From: G963665495 sp963677785
GTDB lineage: Bacteria > Desulfobacterota > Desulfovibrionia > Desulfovibrionales > Desulfovibrionaceae
Length of the DNA stretch: 64,000 nucleotides
Assembly: GCA_963677785.2 (NCBI GenBank)
Contig: CAXXDH010000003.1
Location: 3,162,001 to 3,226,000 of the forward strand
Direction of reading: 5' to 3'
Shown here: positions 1 to 9,020 of the stretch, piece after piece
How positions within the stretch are numbered: the stretch's first letter is position 1
Layout of the letters: every line of letters begins with the position of its first letter
Translations under genes and position numbers: made by a program
Notes under the pieces: generated by a model
The model's database searches: none
Told to the model about the DNA's origin: nothing
The model's input: the letters and a program-made list of their open reading frames with translations, nothing else

Positions 1-1046
1 AGGGAATGCAGCCGGGCGAGTTCCCGGCGATTGTCTTCCAGAAGGTCCGGATCTTCGAGCCAGGAGAGTGCCAGCCGGGCCAGCGGCAGCGCGTCGGCCT
101 GTTTCTGGAGCATCTCGGGCAGCACGCCTTTGTCCAGGATCAGATTGGGCAGGCTGATGAAACGTACGTGAATGAACAGTCTGGCCAGGCTGAAGGTTAG
201 GGCCGAAAGCTTGTAGGCCACAATGGCCGGAGTGCCCAGAAGCGCGCACTCCAGCGTGACGGTGCCGGAAGCCGCGATGACGAAATGGCAGGCCCGTATC
301 CGCTGGTAACGTTCTTCCGGAGGATGCAGGCAAATGGGAACGTCCGCGGGCCAGAGATCCAGAAGCATTTGTTCGTCTATGCCGGGCGCGCGGATCAGGT
401 CGAACTGCAGAAACGGATGCTTTTGCAGCAGCAGCCGTGCCGCCTCGCCGAACTGCGGCAGCAGCGGGCGGATTTCTTTTTTCCGGCTGCCGGGTAAAAT
501 GCCGATACGCAGTCCGTCCCGCTGGATAGTGTTCAGAGAGGGCCAGTCTATGCCGTCCAGAAGCGGATTGCCCACATAGTCCACCTCCAGGCCGTACTTC
601 CGGTAGAATTCCTTTTCAAAGGGCAGTATGCAGAGCATCCGGCGGACATTGTCCCGGATGAACCTGGCGCGGCCCGGACGCCAGGCCCAGAGTTTGGGGC
701 TGATGTAATAATAGACCGGAATTCCCAGGGCGCGGGCCATGCTGATGACGCGAAAGTTGAAGGCCTGGGCGTCGATGCAGACCAGGGCGTCGGGACGCTG
801 GTTGCGGAGTTCGCGTTTGATGCCTCGCAGCAGGCTGATGATTTTCGGCAAATGGCCGAAGACCTCGGTGAGACCCATGACCGAAAGGGCCTCCACCCGG
901 AACAGCGGTGTTACCCCGGCTTCGCGCATGGCGGGTCCGGCCATGCCCACCAGGTCGATATCCGGCTTCCGCTCCCGCAATTTGTGAGCGAGCAGCGCGC
1001 CGTGCAGGTCGCCGGAAGCTTCTCCCGCGTTAATCCAGATTCGCAT
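1..1046 (-). CDS. lpxB: Lipid-A-disaccharide synthase, C-terminus cut by window edge
   Basis: GT19-family enzyme that condenses UDP-2,3-diacylglucosamine with lipid X to make the lipid A disaccharide, acting at the inner face of the cytoplasmic membrane. Reading leftwards from the ATG at 1046, the protein opens with an AGEASGD motif at about residues 7-13, typical of LpxB. It then runs through recognisable LpxB blocks: CIDAQAFNFR, YYISPKLWAWRPGR, GILPGSRKKEI, and ASGTVTLE near the left edge. About 348 codons are present, so the last few dozen residues lie outside the window. The DUF4389 gene upstream is co-oriented and only about 90 bases away, so the two are probably one transcript. Identification is firm. 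The finished lipid A would be the substrate for the PAP2 and ArnT-like proteins encoded near 25 kb. Confidence 0.95.
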   Translation of the reverse strand, partial: MRIWINAGEASGDLHGALLAHKLRERKPDIDLVGMAGPAMREAGVTPLFRVEALSVMGLTEVFGHLPKIISLLRGIKRELRNQRPDALVCIDAQAFNFRVISMARALGIPVYYYISPKLWAWRPGRARFIRDNVRRMLCILPFEKEFYRKYGLEVDYVGNPLLDGIDWPSLNTIQRDGLRIGILPGSRKKEIRPLLPQFGEAARLLLQKHPFLQFDLIRAPGIDEQMLLDLWPADVPICLHPPEERYQRIRACHFVIAASGTVTLECALLGTPAIVAYKLSALTFSLARLFIHVRFISLPNLILDKGVLPEMLQKQADALPLARLALSWLEDPDLLEDNRRELARLHS

Positions 1047-1135
1047 TATCGTACCGCCAGGGTGCAATCAGGCAGAAAAAGAACCCCGGCGATTCAGACG
1101 TACGGGATGCCGCCAAAAGCGCCGGGGTATTCAGG

Positions 1136-1465
1136 TTAAGGAAATTCCACATGTTTGCAGGGATTTTCCGGAGTTGCCGGGAAGTCGGAAAAAGGAAACG
1201 GGCGGATATTGTCGTTCAAAGTCATATAACGCAGCAGCTTGTAGCCGTACAACGAGATTTTGTTGGAGAATCGGCGCAGGGGTTCGCTGCGTGAGCGGGT
1301 TATCAGCAACAGGATATACTGAAAAATAACAATGAGTTGTACGAGCATCACCAGTACTTCCAGGGCGATGAGCAGCACAACACTGATGACTAGGCGGAGC
1401 AGTATGGCGCCGCGCTGGGGTTTTGCCGCCAGTTCCATGGCGCCGGGCTGGGATGATTCGGTCAT
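1136..1465 (-). CDS. DUF4389 family membrane protein
   Basis: A 109-residue protein with one long hydrophobic stretch (about residues 22-56, probably one or two membrane passes). A conserved tail follows, containing RSEPLRRFSNKISLYGYK and YMTLNDNIRPFPF, the hallmark of DUF4389 proteins. Their function is unknown. The gene lies directly upstream of lpxB on the same strand, so a link to the envelope is possible but is only inferred from position. The start ATG at 1465 has GGAGG about ten bases upstream on the minus strand (seen as cctcc at 1472-1476). Confidence 0.8.
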   Translation of the reverse strand: MTESSQPGAMELAAKPQRGAILLRLVISVVLLIALEVLVMLVQLIVIFQYILLLITRSRSEPLRRFSNKISLYGYKLLRYMTLNDNIRPFPFSDFPATPENPCKHVEFP

Positions 1466-1761
1466 ACGCTTCCTCCATAAGCAATACGGTCCGGATGGTT
1501 GTGATAAAAATATCTAGATGAGGATATCAACGCTGCAGGCTGCTATGTCAAGTCCGGGAAATGGAGTATCCCTGTTTGTAGAACGGTCCCGCGAAAAAAT
1601 TTTTCTTTAATGTATCTTTAATATCAAGTGGTTACTGTTGTTGCGCCTGTGGGTGATCAAGCATATAGTAAAAACTACCTGGAGAAGTGCCGACATATTT
1701 TAACGGCTCTTTGCCTGCCGCGCGTCGCCAGCCAGGTGCCAGTTGCAATGAGAGCTGCAAG

Positions 1762-2328
1762 ATGAACAGATTTACAAGCACACAACCGATGGATCCTTTC
1801 AAGATTTTAATCGTGGATCAGGATCCGGCCATTCGGCATATTGTTTCCGATACGGCGGAGAGCTCGGGATTTGCTTCCGTGGCGTATGCCACTCCCGGAG
1901 CAGCGCATGTTCAGGAGACGGATGAAACGTACGCCCTGGCCTTTATCGACGTGGAGCATACGGGCGCGCGCGGAGTGGAGCTGGCCAGAATTCTGCGCGA
2001 GAACGACCGTGTCGGAACCATCGTCGTCATGGACCAGGACAACGGCCGGTATTCTCTGGAGGCCCTCAAGCAGGGCGCCTGCGATGTGCTGGCAAAGCCG
2101 TTCAGCCAGGAATCGCTCGACACCATTATCCGGGAATACCGTACGCGGGAGCAAAACAGAAGCCGGCTTCCCTCGGACGCCGGTGAAATGCGTTCCCTGC
2201 TGGAACGCATGCCTGTGCTCGTATTCGAACTGGACAGCCGGCTCGAACTCAGGTTCATAAACCATTCCTGCAAAGAACTCCTCGATTTACGGTCAATGAA
2301 GCCATGCATACGCCCCATTGGTTTTTGA
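1762..2328 (+). CDS. N-terminal REC + partial PAS fragment of a frameshifted sensor kinase gene
   Basis: Begins MNRFTST and carries a response-regulator receiver domain (FKILIVDQD at the start, phosphoacceptor region FIDVEHTG, lysine in LAKPFSQ). A PAS domain then begins (LLERMPVLVFELDSRLELRFINHSCKELLD). The frame dies at a TGA (2326-2328), while the rest of the PAS domain continues in another frame in the overlapping downstream gene. Restoring one T in the T-run at 2286-2288 would join the halves with sequence reading LLD-FTVNEAMH. The two pieces therefore look like one REC-PAS-kinase gene broken by a one-base deletion, or a sequencing error. Translation could also begin at ATG 1789 or GTG 1687; ATG 1762 is a compromise. 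Confidence 0.7.
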   Translation: MNRFTSTQPMDPFKILIVDQDPAIRHIVSDTAESSGFASVAYATPGAAHVQETDETYALAFIDVEHTGARGVELARILRENDRVGTIVVMDQDNGRYSLEALKQGACDVLAKPFSQESLDTIIREYRTREQNRSRLPSDAGEMRSLLERMPVLVFELDSRLELRFINHSCKELLDLRSMKPCIRPIGF

Positions 2329-3776
2329 CCAGGGTGCACCCGAGCGATGTGCCCAAAGTGCAGCGGGCTTTTTTGGAGGCCTTTGAGCGCCAGCGGCCTT
2401 TTTCTCTGGAATGCCGGATGCTGCATAAAAAAGGCGCCGAACAGCACGGAATCATCCGTTCCGTGCCGAGCACCCCGGAACTTGCCGAAGGGCAATGCAT
2501 TCAGGCGGTGTTTTTGGATATTTCCGACCGCGTTTACATTGAAAAAGCCATGATCCAGAGTGAAAAAATCAAGACTCTGGGCACCATCTCGGCGGAAGTG
2601 GCCCACGAAGTCCGCAATCCGCTGATGTCCATTGCCGGGTTCGCCAGAAGGCTGTCGCGCAAGATCCCGGACGCTCCCGAGGCATCCATTATATTGCGTG
2701 AGGCCATGCGTCTGGAAAAACTGCTCAACAGAATCCGGGAATTTCTGCGTACGCTGGAGGCAAAAGGCACGGAATGCAAGGTCAATGAAGTGCTGGGCGA
2801 GTGCATCAGGGCCTTGTATACGGAGCTGGACCGCGCCGGAGTCTGGTGCATGATGGACACCGACGACAGCATCCCCTCCGCCGCGGTGGACATGTACTCC
2901 CTCCGGGACGTCTGCATTACCCTGGTCCGCGCGGTGATCAGCGGCATTCGCAAAGGGGGCGTCTGCGGCATCCGGACTTATGAAAGCAATCAGACCCTGC
3001 ACATCGAATTCCGGCGTATCGTGGGCGAGGATGAAATGCATGATTCCGAAGCGTTGTTCATGCCGTTTGACGAAAACGGCGAGGACAGCGATTTGCCCAC
3101 TACGTACCGCATGGTTAAAAGCATGGGCGGTATTCTGTCTTTGACGACGGATTACGGTTATTTGACATACGCGGTCAGTTTGCCGGTCTACGGCAGTACG
3201 TCGTTGATTCAGCCGCCCGAGCGGGAGCCGGATTTTCGAGAAAACGCGGACTTGTGTTTCGATGAGGAAACCCGGGCCTTGCGTATGAAGTGTTTTACCG
3301 ATCTGTTCGAACGCCGTGTGCGTTCGCTGGCGCTGGAGTCAAAAGAGTTTTCCCTGTTGCTGTGCCGGGTCGAAATTGTACAAAAGGAATCCAGCTTCGG
3401 CTACCTGAACAACGAACTTTTGCAGCGGGTCATTCAGGTGCTGGACAGCCGCTTGCGCTACCCCTGGCGCTGGCTGGCCAAGGTGGATTTCGAAACGCTG
3501 GCTGTTTTCGTTCCGGACTGCAATTGCAGCGAAGCCGGAAAGATCGCGGAAGAATTGCGGCACGCGGTACGCAATCTGTCCCTCTACAGTACGCCCGCAG
3601 CTGGTGTGGAATCGCCTCCTCTGGATCTGAAAATCGGAATGGTCAGCTGCCGTCCGGGCGCCAAAACCCATGCTGAAGAAGTGCTGGACCTGGCCCGGCA
3701 TGCACTCGAACTCGCCGGCGGCGAAAAGAGCTCCGGCCCCCATTGCATTACCCTGCGGGGTGAAAATACGGAATGA
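2304..3776 (+). CDS. PAS/histidine-kinase-like C-terminal part of the frameshifted gene
   Basis: This 490-codon frame starts inside the PAS domain (HWFLTRVHPSDVPKV), continues to the PAC segment (AVFLDISDRVYIEKAM) and then a HisKA dimerisation domain. The H-box is EVAHEVRNPLMSIAGFARRL, with the phosphoacceptor His at about residue 99. A degenerate ATPase region follows: the usual N and G1 boxes are hard to find, though there is a late MVKSMGGILSLTTDYG block. The last 170 or so residues resemble a degenerate GGDEF-like fold (EFSLLLCRVEIV, DFETLAVFVPDC) without a GGDEF motif. The ATG at 2304 is not a convincing natural start; it is simply the first ATG after the frame break. Output and signal are unknown. 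Confidence 0.7.
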   Translation: MHTPHWFLTRVHPSDVPKVQRAFLEAFERQRPFSLECRMLHKKGAEQHGIIRSVPSTPELAEGQCIQAVFLDISDRVYIEKAMIQSEKIKTLGTISAEVAHEVRNPLMSIAGFARRLSRKIPDAPEASIILREAMRLEKLLNRIREFLRTLEAKGTECKVNEVLGECIRALYTELDRAGVWCMMDTDDSIPSAAVDMYSLRDVCITLVRAVISGIRKGGVCGIRTYESNQTLHIEFRRIVGEDEMHDSEALFMPFDENGEDSDLPTTYRMVKSMGGILSLTTDYGYLTYAVSLPVYGSTSLIQPPEREPDFRENADLCFDEETRALRMKCFTDLFERRVRSLALESKEFSLLLCRVEIVQKESSFGYLNNELLQRVIQVLDSRLRYPWRWLAKVDFETLAVFVPDCNCSEAGKIAEELRHAVRNLSLYSTPAAGVESPPLDLKIGMVSCRPGAKTHAEEVLDLARHALELAGGEKSSGPHCITLRGENTE

Positions 3777-3831
3777 TAGGAGCCGCGTCCGTGCTTTACT
3801 CCGGGACCGGCCTTCGCTATAGCTGCCTTCT

Positions 3832-4479
3832 ATGAAATACGCACTTCCTGTTGAATACAGCACGTTTCCGGCCAGAGAGGAACGTGTCCGCTATGTGGTC
3901 GGACGCTTCAGCGAGTATCTTGCGCCTCCTGTTCTGGATGTGGGCTGCGACAAAGCCTATATGCGGTCCATGCGTCCGGATCTGGACTATACGGGCGTTG
4001 ATCTGGCGCCGGAGGCCGACCTGTGCTTGAATCTCGAGCAGGTCGAACGTCTGCCTTTTGACGACAACAGTTTCCAGTCCGTGTTTTGCATCGACGTGCT
4101 CGAACATCTGGACAATCTGCACGCCATGTTTCAGGAGCTCGTCCGGGTGAGCAAAGGCTTTGTGATCATTTCCTGGCATAACTGCTGGGTCAATGCGCGC
4201 CGTCCGTTGTCCCGCGGGCACGGTTCGTTCAGCCATTACGGCCTGCCCCTGGAACGCCCGGCCGACCGCCACAAATGGTTTTTCAACCTGACCCAGTCTT
4301 TGGAATTCGTCCGGGCTCATGAAAAACAAGGGCAATACCGCGTCCGGGAGCTGTTCGCGGGAGAAAAACCGCGTCCAGGCCTCGTACGCCTGGCCCGGCG
4401 CGTACGCTATCCGCGCCAGACCGACTACCTGAACCGCTACGCCCATACGCTCTGGACCGTGCTTGAGAAAACATTGTAA
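3832..4479 (+). CDS. Class I SAM-dependent methyltransferase
   Basis: A 215-residue protein with a compact Rossmann methyltransferase core. Motif I is VLDVGCDKAYM (about residues 33-43), followed by TGVDLAPEADL, the PFDDNSFQSVFCIDVLEHLDN block and a following beta strand GFVIISWHN. The pattern belongs to the Methyltransf_11 group, whose substrates range from lipids and quinones to sugars. The gene sits about 110 bases before a GT4 glycosyltransferase on the same strand, so a role in cell-surface glycan or LPS modification is plausible but only inferred. No better substrate assignment can be read from the sequence. Confidence 0.8.
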   Translation: MKYALPVEYSTFPAREERVRYVVGRFSEYLAPPVLDVGCDKAYMRSMRPDLDYTGVDLAPEADLCLNLEQVERLPFDDNSFQSVFCIDVLEHLDNLHAMFQELVRVSKGFVIISWHNCWVNARRPLSRGHGSFSHYGLPLERPADRHKWFFNLTQSLEFVRAHEKQGQYRVRELFAGEKPRPGLVRLARRVRYPRQTDYLNRYAHTLWTVLEKTL

Positions 4480-4589
4480 GTCATGAAGCACATTTCAAGT
4501 CAGTTGTTTCTATTGAACTGTTAACAGTTTTTGGAGGTCTCAGGAATTTTTTCTCAAAAAGATCCCTGAACCGCCGGAGGCGCATTGGT

Positions 4590-5720
4590 TTGCCTGAACC
4601 GCGAATCGCTCTTTTGTTGCCGCGTCTGAGCCGTTACGGCGGTTCCGAGGGCTTTGCCTGGCGTCTGGCCGAGAGGCTGGCTGCGGAAGGCTACGGCGTG
4701 GACTACATCTGCGGGCGCCGGGAAAATCCGGCGCCCGCGGGCGTACGGGTCCGCAGAGTGGGGCGCTTCGGGCTGACGCGCGCGGAAAAGATGCTTTGGT
4801 TCGCCCTGGCCGCGGAGCAGCTGCGGCGTCGCGGCGGCTACTCTCTGAGCATCGGACTCGGCAAATCCCTTTGCCAGGATATTCTGCGTATCGGGGGCGG
4901 GCCCTTGCCCGTGTTTTGGGAAAAATCCAGGCGGGCCTATGCGGCGGGCTTGCCGCGCCACTGGAAGATGCTGCGCCGCCGGATGGCCCCGAGCAATACG
5001 CTGACCCGGATCATCGAAGGCCGGGCTTTGGCCCGGACGCCGTGCATCGTGGCGGTCTCGCACCTGGTGGGAGACTGGATCCGGCAGGCCTACCCGTTTG
5101 TGGAGCCCGAACGTCTTCGGGTCATCTACAACCGTCCGGACCTTTCGCGTTTTCAACCTGCAGGAGCGGAGCTGCGGGCAAGGCGGAAGCAGTCCTTCGG
5201 CATTGCTCCGGAGAGTCTGGTGGTGGGCACGGCGGCCACCAATTTCTCGCTTAAAGGTACGGGCTTTTTGATCCGCGCTCTGGCGCGGCTGCCGGAACAG
5301 TTTCAGCTGCTGGTGGCTGGCGGACGTGATCCGCACCGCCTCGAACGCCTGGCCGGGGAATTACGCCTGGAAGGGCGGGTCCATTTTGCGGGCAAGGTGA
5401 GCGACATGCCCGCATTCTATGCCGCGTGCGATTTGTTCGCTTTGCCCACGTTCTACGACGCGTGTTCCAATGCCGTACTGGAGGCCCTGGCCTCCGGGGT
5501 GCCGACAATTTCGGGCAAGGATAACGGCAGCGCGTACTTTTTGCCCCCCGAACGGGTGCTGGAAGATCCGTCCGACGTGGGAGCCCTGGCAGCGCTGTTG
5601 CGAGAGACCGCCCGGACGCCTCCGGGCGCGCCGATACGCTGGCCGGACGCGGTGGACGCCGGTCTGGATCCCTGGATGGAACTTGTGGAACGGATGCTGC
5701 CGGCAGGCAGAACCATCTGA
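4590..5720 (+). CDS. Glycosyltransferase family 4 (WaaG-like)
   Basis: GT-B fold glycosyltransferase of 376 residues. The N-terminal half has a donor/acceptor loop (LLPRLSRYGGSEGFAWRLAERL). The C-terminal half has the GT4 block GTAATNFSLKGTGFLIRALARL, then RVHFAGKVSDMPAFYAACDLFALPTFYDACSNAVLEALASGVPTI, which contains the E-x7-E type nucleotide-sugar site. The overall pattern resembles LPS core glucosyltransferase WaaG/RfaG. The start is TTG at 4590, nine bases after a GGAGG (4576-4580); no ATG fits the conserved N-terminus. A core oligosaccharide role is inferred. The preceding intergenic stretch holds a 14-bp palindrome at 4516-4529. Confidence 0.85.
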   Translation: MPEPRIALLLPRLSRYGGSEGFAWRLAERLAAEGYGVDYICGRRENPAPAGVRVRRVGRFGLTRAEKMLWFALAAEQLRRRGGYSLSIGLGKSLCQDILRIGGGPLPVFWEKSRRAYAAGLPRHWKMLRRRMAPSNTLTRIIEGRALARTPCIVAVSHLVGDWIRQAYPFVEPERLRVIYNRPDLSRFQPAGAELRARRKQSFGIAPESLVVGTAATNFSLKGTGFLIRALARLPEQFQLLVAGGRDPHRLERLAGELRLEGRVHFAGKVSDMPAFYAACDLFALPTFYDACSNAVLEALASGVPTISGKDNGSAYFLPPERVLEDPSDVGALAALLRETARTPPGAPIRWPDAVDAGLDPWMELVERMLPAGRTI

Positions 5721-5789
5721 TGTAGTAAACTCGAAGGAGAGTTGCTATAAACGGGGATAAATCACCCCGGACGCAAAGGAGTACGCCTT

Positions 5790-7097
5790 ATGGCTGACAA
5801 AAAACAACACCTCGAAACCCTGGCCCTGCACGCAGGGCAGATTCCGGACAAGGAAACCGGCGCCAGAGCCGTACCTATTTACCAGACCACCAGCTACATG
5901 TTTCGCGACACGCAGCATGCGGCGGATCTGTTTTCCTTGCAGGAAGAGGGCAATATCTATACGCGGCTGATGAACCCGACCACGGATGTGCTGGAAAAAC
6001 GGCTTGCCGCCATTCACGGCGGATCGTCGGCCGTCTGTACGGCGTCCGGCATGGCCGCGGTGTTCTACGCCGTGACCTGTATCTCCAGGGCCGGGCAGAA
6101 TATTGTTTCAGGTTCGAATCTCTACGGCGGCACGCACACGCTTTTTCAGCATACCCTGGCCCGTTTCGGCATCGAGGTTCGGTTCGTGGATTCCTCGGAT
6201 CCAGCCAATTTCGCCGAGGCCATCGATGACAATACGCGCCTGGTGTATTCCGAATCCATAGGCAATCCGCGCTGCAATGTGGACGACATTGAAGCCATCG
6301 CGGCCGTGGCACATACGCACGGCCTGCCGTTCGTCCTGGACAACACCGTGGCCGCGCCGCCCATTTTCAATCCTTTTGACTTCGGCGCGGATATTCTGGT
6401 GTATTCGTTGACCAAAATTATTGCCGGGCACGGCACCAGCATCGGCGGCGCGGTGATTGAAGGCGGCGGATTCGACTGGTCCGCTTCGGGCAAGTACCCG
6501 GAGATAACCGGTCCGGATCCCACCTACAACAATATGAATTTTTGGGACGAACTCTGTAAGATCGAGGGCACCCCCTGCACCGCCTTTGCCCTGAAGCTGC
6601 GTACCGGCCTCGTACGGGACATCGGCGCCGCACCGTCGCCGTTCAACAGCTTTTTGATTCTCCAGGGATTGGAAACTCTGCCGTTGCGGGCGCGCGCCCA
6701 TTGCGAGAACGCGGGCAAAGTAGCGGCTTTCCTGGAGGCGCACCCCCATGTGGGCTGGGTCAATTACGCCGGACTGCCGAGCCACAAGGACCATGCCAAC
6801 GCGCAGAAGTACATGCCGGGCGGTCCGGGCGCGGTGTTCGGCTTTGGCATCAAGGGCGGTCGCGACGCCGGACAGCGATTTATAGAGTCCGTCAAGCTTT
6901 GCTCGCATCTGGCCAACATTCTTGACGCCAAAACCCTGGTCATTCACCCGGCCAGCACCACCCACGCGCAGATGACTTCGGAAGAACAACTGGTCGCGGG
7001 CGTACCCCCGGACATGATCCGTATTTCCGTGGGCATCGAGCATGCGGACGACATTATCGCGGACCTGGACCAGGCGCTTAACAAAGCCTGCGCTTAG
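5790..7097 (+). CDS. metY: O-acetylhomoserine sulfhydrylase
   Basis: PLP-dependent enzyme of the Cys/Met metabolism family. It uses sulfide and O-acetylhomoserine to make homocysteine for methionine synthesis, which suits a sulfide-producing cell. The 435 residues show the long MetY form: LALHAGQIPDKETGARAVPIYQTTSY at the N-terminus, YTRLMNPTTDVLEKRLAAIHGG, and the PLP-lysine region VYSLTKIIAGHGTSIGG. The C-terminus carries HPASTTHAQMT and GVPPDMIRISVGIEHADDI. Strong SD AAAGGAG eight bases before ATG 5790. No SAM riboswitch is visible in the short leader. A clear intrinsic terminator follows. Confidence 0.95.
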   Translation: MADKKQHLETLALHAGQIPDKETGARAVPIYQTTSYMFRDTQHAADLFSLQEEGNIYTRLMNPTTDVLEKRLAAIHGGSSAVCTASGMAAVFYAVTCISRAGQNIVSGSNLYGGTHTLFQHTLARFGIEVRFVDSSDPANFAEAIDDNTRLVYSESIGNPRCNVDDIEAIAAVAHTHGLPFVLDNTVAAPPIFNPFDFGADILVYSLTKIIAGHGTSIGGAVIEGGGFDWSASGKYPEITGPDPTYNNMNFWDELCKIEGTPCTAFALKLRTGLVRDIGAAPSPFNSFLILQGLETLPLRARAHCENAGKVAAFLEAHPHVGWVNYAGLPSHKDHANAQKYMPGGPGAVFGFGIKGGRDAGQRFIESVKLCSHLANILDAKTLVIHPASTTHAQMTSEEQLVAGVPPDMIRISVGIEHADDIIADLDQALNKACA

Positions 7098-7119
7098 CCG
7101 TCTGGGAAGATAATGCAAC

Positions 7120-7167
7120 GCCCCCGCGACGGAGAGATTTGTTTCGCCGCGGGGGCTTTATTTTTTT
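7120..7167 (+). terminator. Rho-independent terminator after metY
   Basis: GC-rich stem GCCCCCGCG (7120-7128) pairs with CGCGGGGGC (7148-7156) and runs into a T-rich tract to 7167. It lies about 20 bases after the metY stop. Confidence 0.9.
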
Positions 7168-7364
7168 AATACGGCGCGCGCCTCTGTCAGGCCTCCAAAA
7201 GGTGGGAAAGACAACACGGTTGTAGAGCCCGACAAAGCCGAAAGGATCCTGGTCTCCGACAGCTGAAACACTGCCTGCTAAAACGCAGCATCGAACGAAC
7301 CCGGACTCCAGACCGGCTGTGCAAAGCATTGCGCGCTACATGAAAGTTGTTGCGTACTTCGTTG
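7168..7364. other. Convergent intergenic stretch with a possible small minus-strand ORF or RNA
   Basis: Between the metY terminator and the stop of the ubiB-like gene. On the minus strand a GTG at 7271 opens a 37-codon frame ending at TAA 7158-7160, just inside the terminator. The product is rich in Ser/Thr/Leu with a PPFGG turn. Within the same span CTGTC and GACAG arms, about 75 bases apart, can pair. Whether this is a peptide, an RNA or nothing cannot be decided here. Confidence 0.25.
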
Positions 7365-9020
7365 CTACTCTTCACTGCTGGATTTTTTGATCGACGCGAA
7401 AAGCCGGAAACCCATGATCCCGGCGAGGATGCAGCCGGCCAGGCCGAGGACGGAGACGCCTTTGATCAGGGGCGGGATTTTACCGGCCAGGATGATGCTG
7501 GACCCCAGAAACGTGGAGGCCACCACCAGGCCGTGGATCATGCGGTTGGCGATATGGTCCAGACGCCTGTGGTGCAGGTTGATGTCGAAGGTGCCGCTGC
7601 GGATGCGCTGCAGAATTTCCGCAGTGTCCTGGGGCAGAATCTGAAACAGTCGTTCCCAGTCCTTGTAGGAGCGCTGCAGTTTGTTGAAGAGCCGGTTGGG
7701 GGAGAAGCGGGTTTTGAAGGTTTTGGAAACATGCGGTTTGATGATTTCCATGATGTTGAAGTCGCGGTTCAGCTCGCGGGACGTGCCTTCGAGCATAATC
7801 AGTACGCGCAGCAGCATGGAAATGTTGGAAGGCAGCATGATGTGGTGGCCGCGGATGATCTCCGTGATGGACGTGAGCATGCCTGTCAGGTCCAGATCGT
7901 TGAGGGATTCGCCCACGTAATCATCCAGGAAGTCCACCAGGTCCATGCGCAGTGCGTCGCGGTCGATGCTGAGCGGCGCGGTGCCCAGGCGCAGAATGGA
8001 ATCCGTCAGCGAGAGTTCGTCCCTGCTCACTGCGGCCAGAAGCATGTCCTCGATTTTTTCACGGGTCTGCCTGTCCAGCCGGGCCACCATGCCGCAGTCC
8101 AGCAGGCCGATGTTGCCGTCCTCCAGCACCCAGAGGTTTCCCGGATGCGGGTCCGCATGGTAGAGCCCGTGGTCGAAGATCATCTCCATGTAGATTTCCG
8201 CGCCCGTGCGGGCCAGTTTCCCGGTGTCTATCCCCAGTTCCCGCAGTTTGTCCTTTTCCGCCAGGCTGGTGCCTTTGAGCCGTTCCATGGTCAGCACGCG
8301 CGAGGCCGAGTACTCCGGATAGGATTTGGGAATGGTAATGCCCGGACGGTTCGTGAAATTGCGGGCAAAGTGCCGCAGGTTGCGCTCTTCGCGGCAAAAG
8401 TCCAGCTCGCGCAGCAGGTTCCGCCGAAACTCCGCAACGATGGCCCTGGGTTGGTAAAGCCGGATGGCAGGGTCGTATTTTTCGGCCAGTCCGGCCAGAG
8501 TGGCGAGTATGTCCAGGTCGTTCTTGATAATACTGCGTATGCCGGGATGCTGGATTTTTACCACCACATCGCCGCCGGACAGGCGGGCGTTGTGCACCTG
8601 CCCGATGGACGCCGAGGCAAAAGGGACCGGATCAAAGGATTCGAAACAGGATTCGGGAGTCTTGCCGATGTCTTCAAGAAATATTTTGCGGATTTTGTCC
8701 GGCGCGTCTGCAGGCGTGTGGGATTGCAGTTGTTCGAGTTCCTTGGCCAGAGAAGGTCCCACAAGGTCCGCCCGCGTACTCATGATTTGCCCAAGTTTGA
8801 TGAACGTGGGCCCCAGTTCGGTCAGGGCCATGCGAATCCGGACCTCGGGTTTGAGGTTGGCCAGAGTCTGGCCCTCGTGTCCGAGAAAAAGGGATTTGAT
8901 GAAATCCGGATCATGATCCCGGATCCAGTGGGCGAATCCGTATTTGATCAAGACGGCGGCGATTTCTTTGAAGCGTTTAGTATTACGTGCGAATTGGGGC
9001 AGGGATGTAAGCTTTATCAT
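7365..9020 (-). CDS. ABC1/UbiB-family atypical kinase
   Basis: Member of the AarF/UbiB/ABC1 family, atypical protein-kinase-like ATPases linked to isoprenoid quinone synthesis. From the ATG at 9020 (551 aa) the family hallmarks are in order: KxGQ motif KLGQ at about residues 75-78, nucleotide loop ASASIGQVH at about 137-143, putative Lys in VVVKIQHPG, catalytic HADPHPGN at about 288-295 and metal-binding LLDCG at about 306-310. A hydrophobic C-terminal segment (VVASTFLGSSIILAG and VLGLAGCILAGIMGF) anchors it in the membrane. A longer start (TTG 9047) is possible; neither start has a strong SD. In an anaerobe it probably serves menaquinone-related lipid metabolism, which is an inference. Confidence 0.88.
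   Translation of the reverse strand: MIKLTSLPQFARNTKRFKEIAAVLIKYGFAHWIRDHDPDFIKSLFLGHEGQTLANLKPEVRIRMALTELGPTFIKLGQIMSTRADLVGPSLAKELEQLQSHTPADAPDKIRKIFLEDIGKTPESCFESFDPVPFASASIGQVHNARLSGGDVVVKIQHPGIRSIIKNDLDILATLAGLAEKYDPAIRLYQPRAIVAEFRRNLLRELDFCREERNLRHFARNFTNRPGITIPKSYPEYSASRVLTMERLKGTSLAEKDKLRELGIDTGKLARTGAEIYMEMIFDHGLYHADPHPGNLWVLEDGNIGLLDCGMVARLDRQTREKIEDMLLAAVSRDELSLTDSILRLGTAPLSIDRDALRMDLVDFLDDYVGESLNDLDLTGMLTSITEIIRGHHIMLPSNISMLLRVLIMLEGTSRELNRDFNIMEIIKPHVSKTFKTRFSPNRLFNKLQRSYKDWERLFQILPQDTAEILQRIRSGTFDINLHHRRLDHIANRMIHGLVVASTFLGSSIILAGKIPPLIKGVSVLGLAGCILAGIMGFRLFASIKKSSSEE

Noticed and set aside
1625..1655. Sigma-54 promoter (GG...GC) upstream of the REC-PAS gene
   Set aside because: A TGG...TTGC pair exists but its spacing is one base too long for the -24/-12 rule.
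5721..5789. SAM riboswitch before metY
   Set aside because: The leader is only about 70 bases and lacks the conserved core of known SAM riboswitches; only a small CGGGG/CCCCG hairpin is present.
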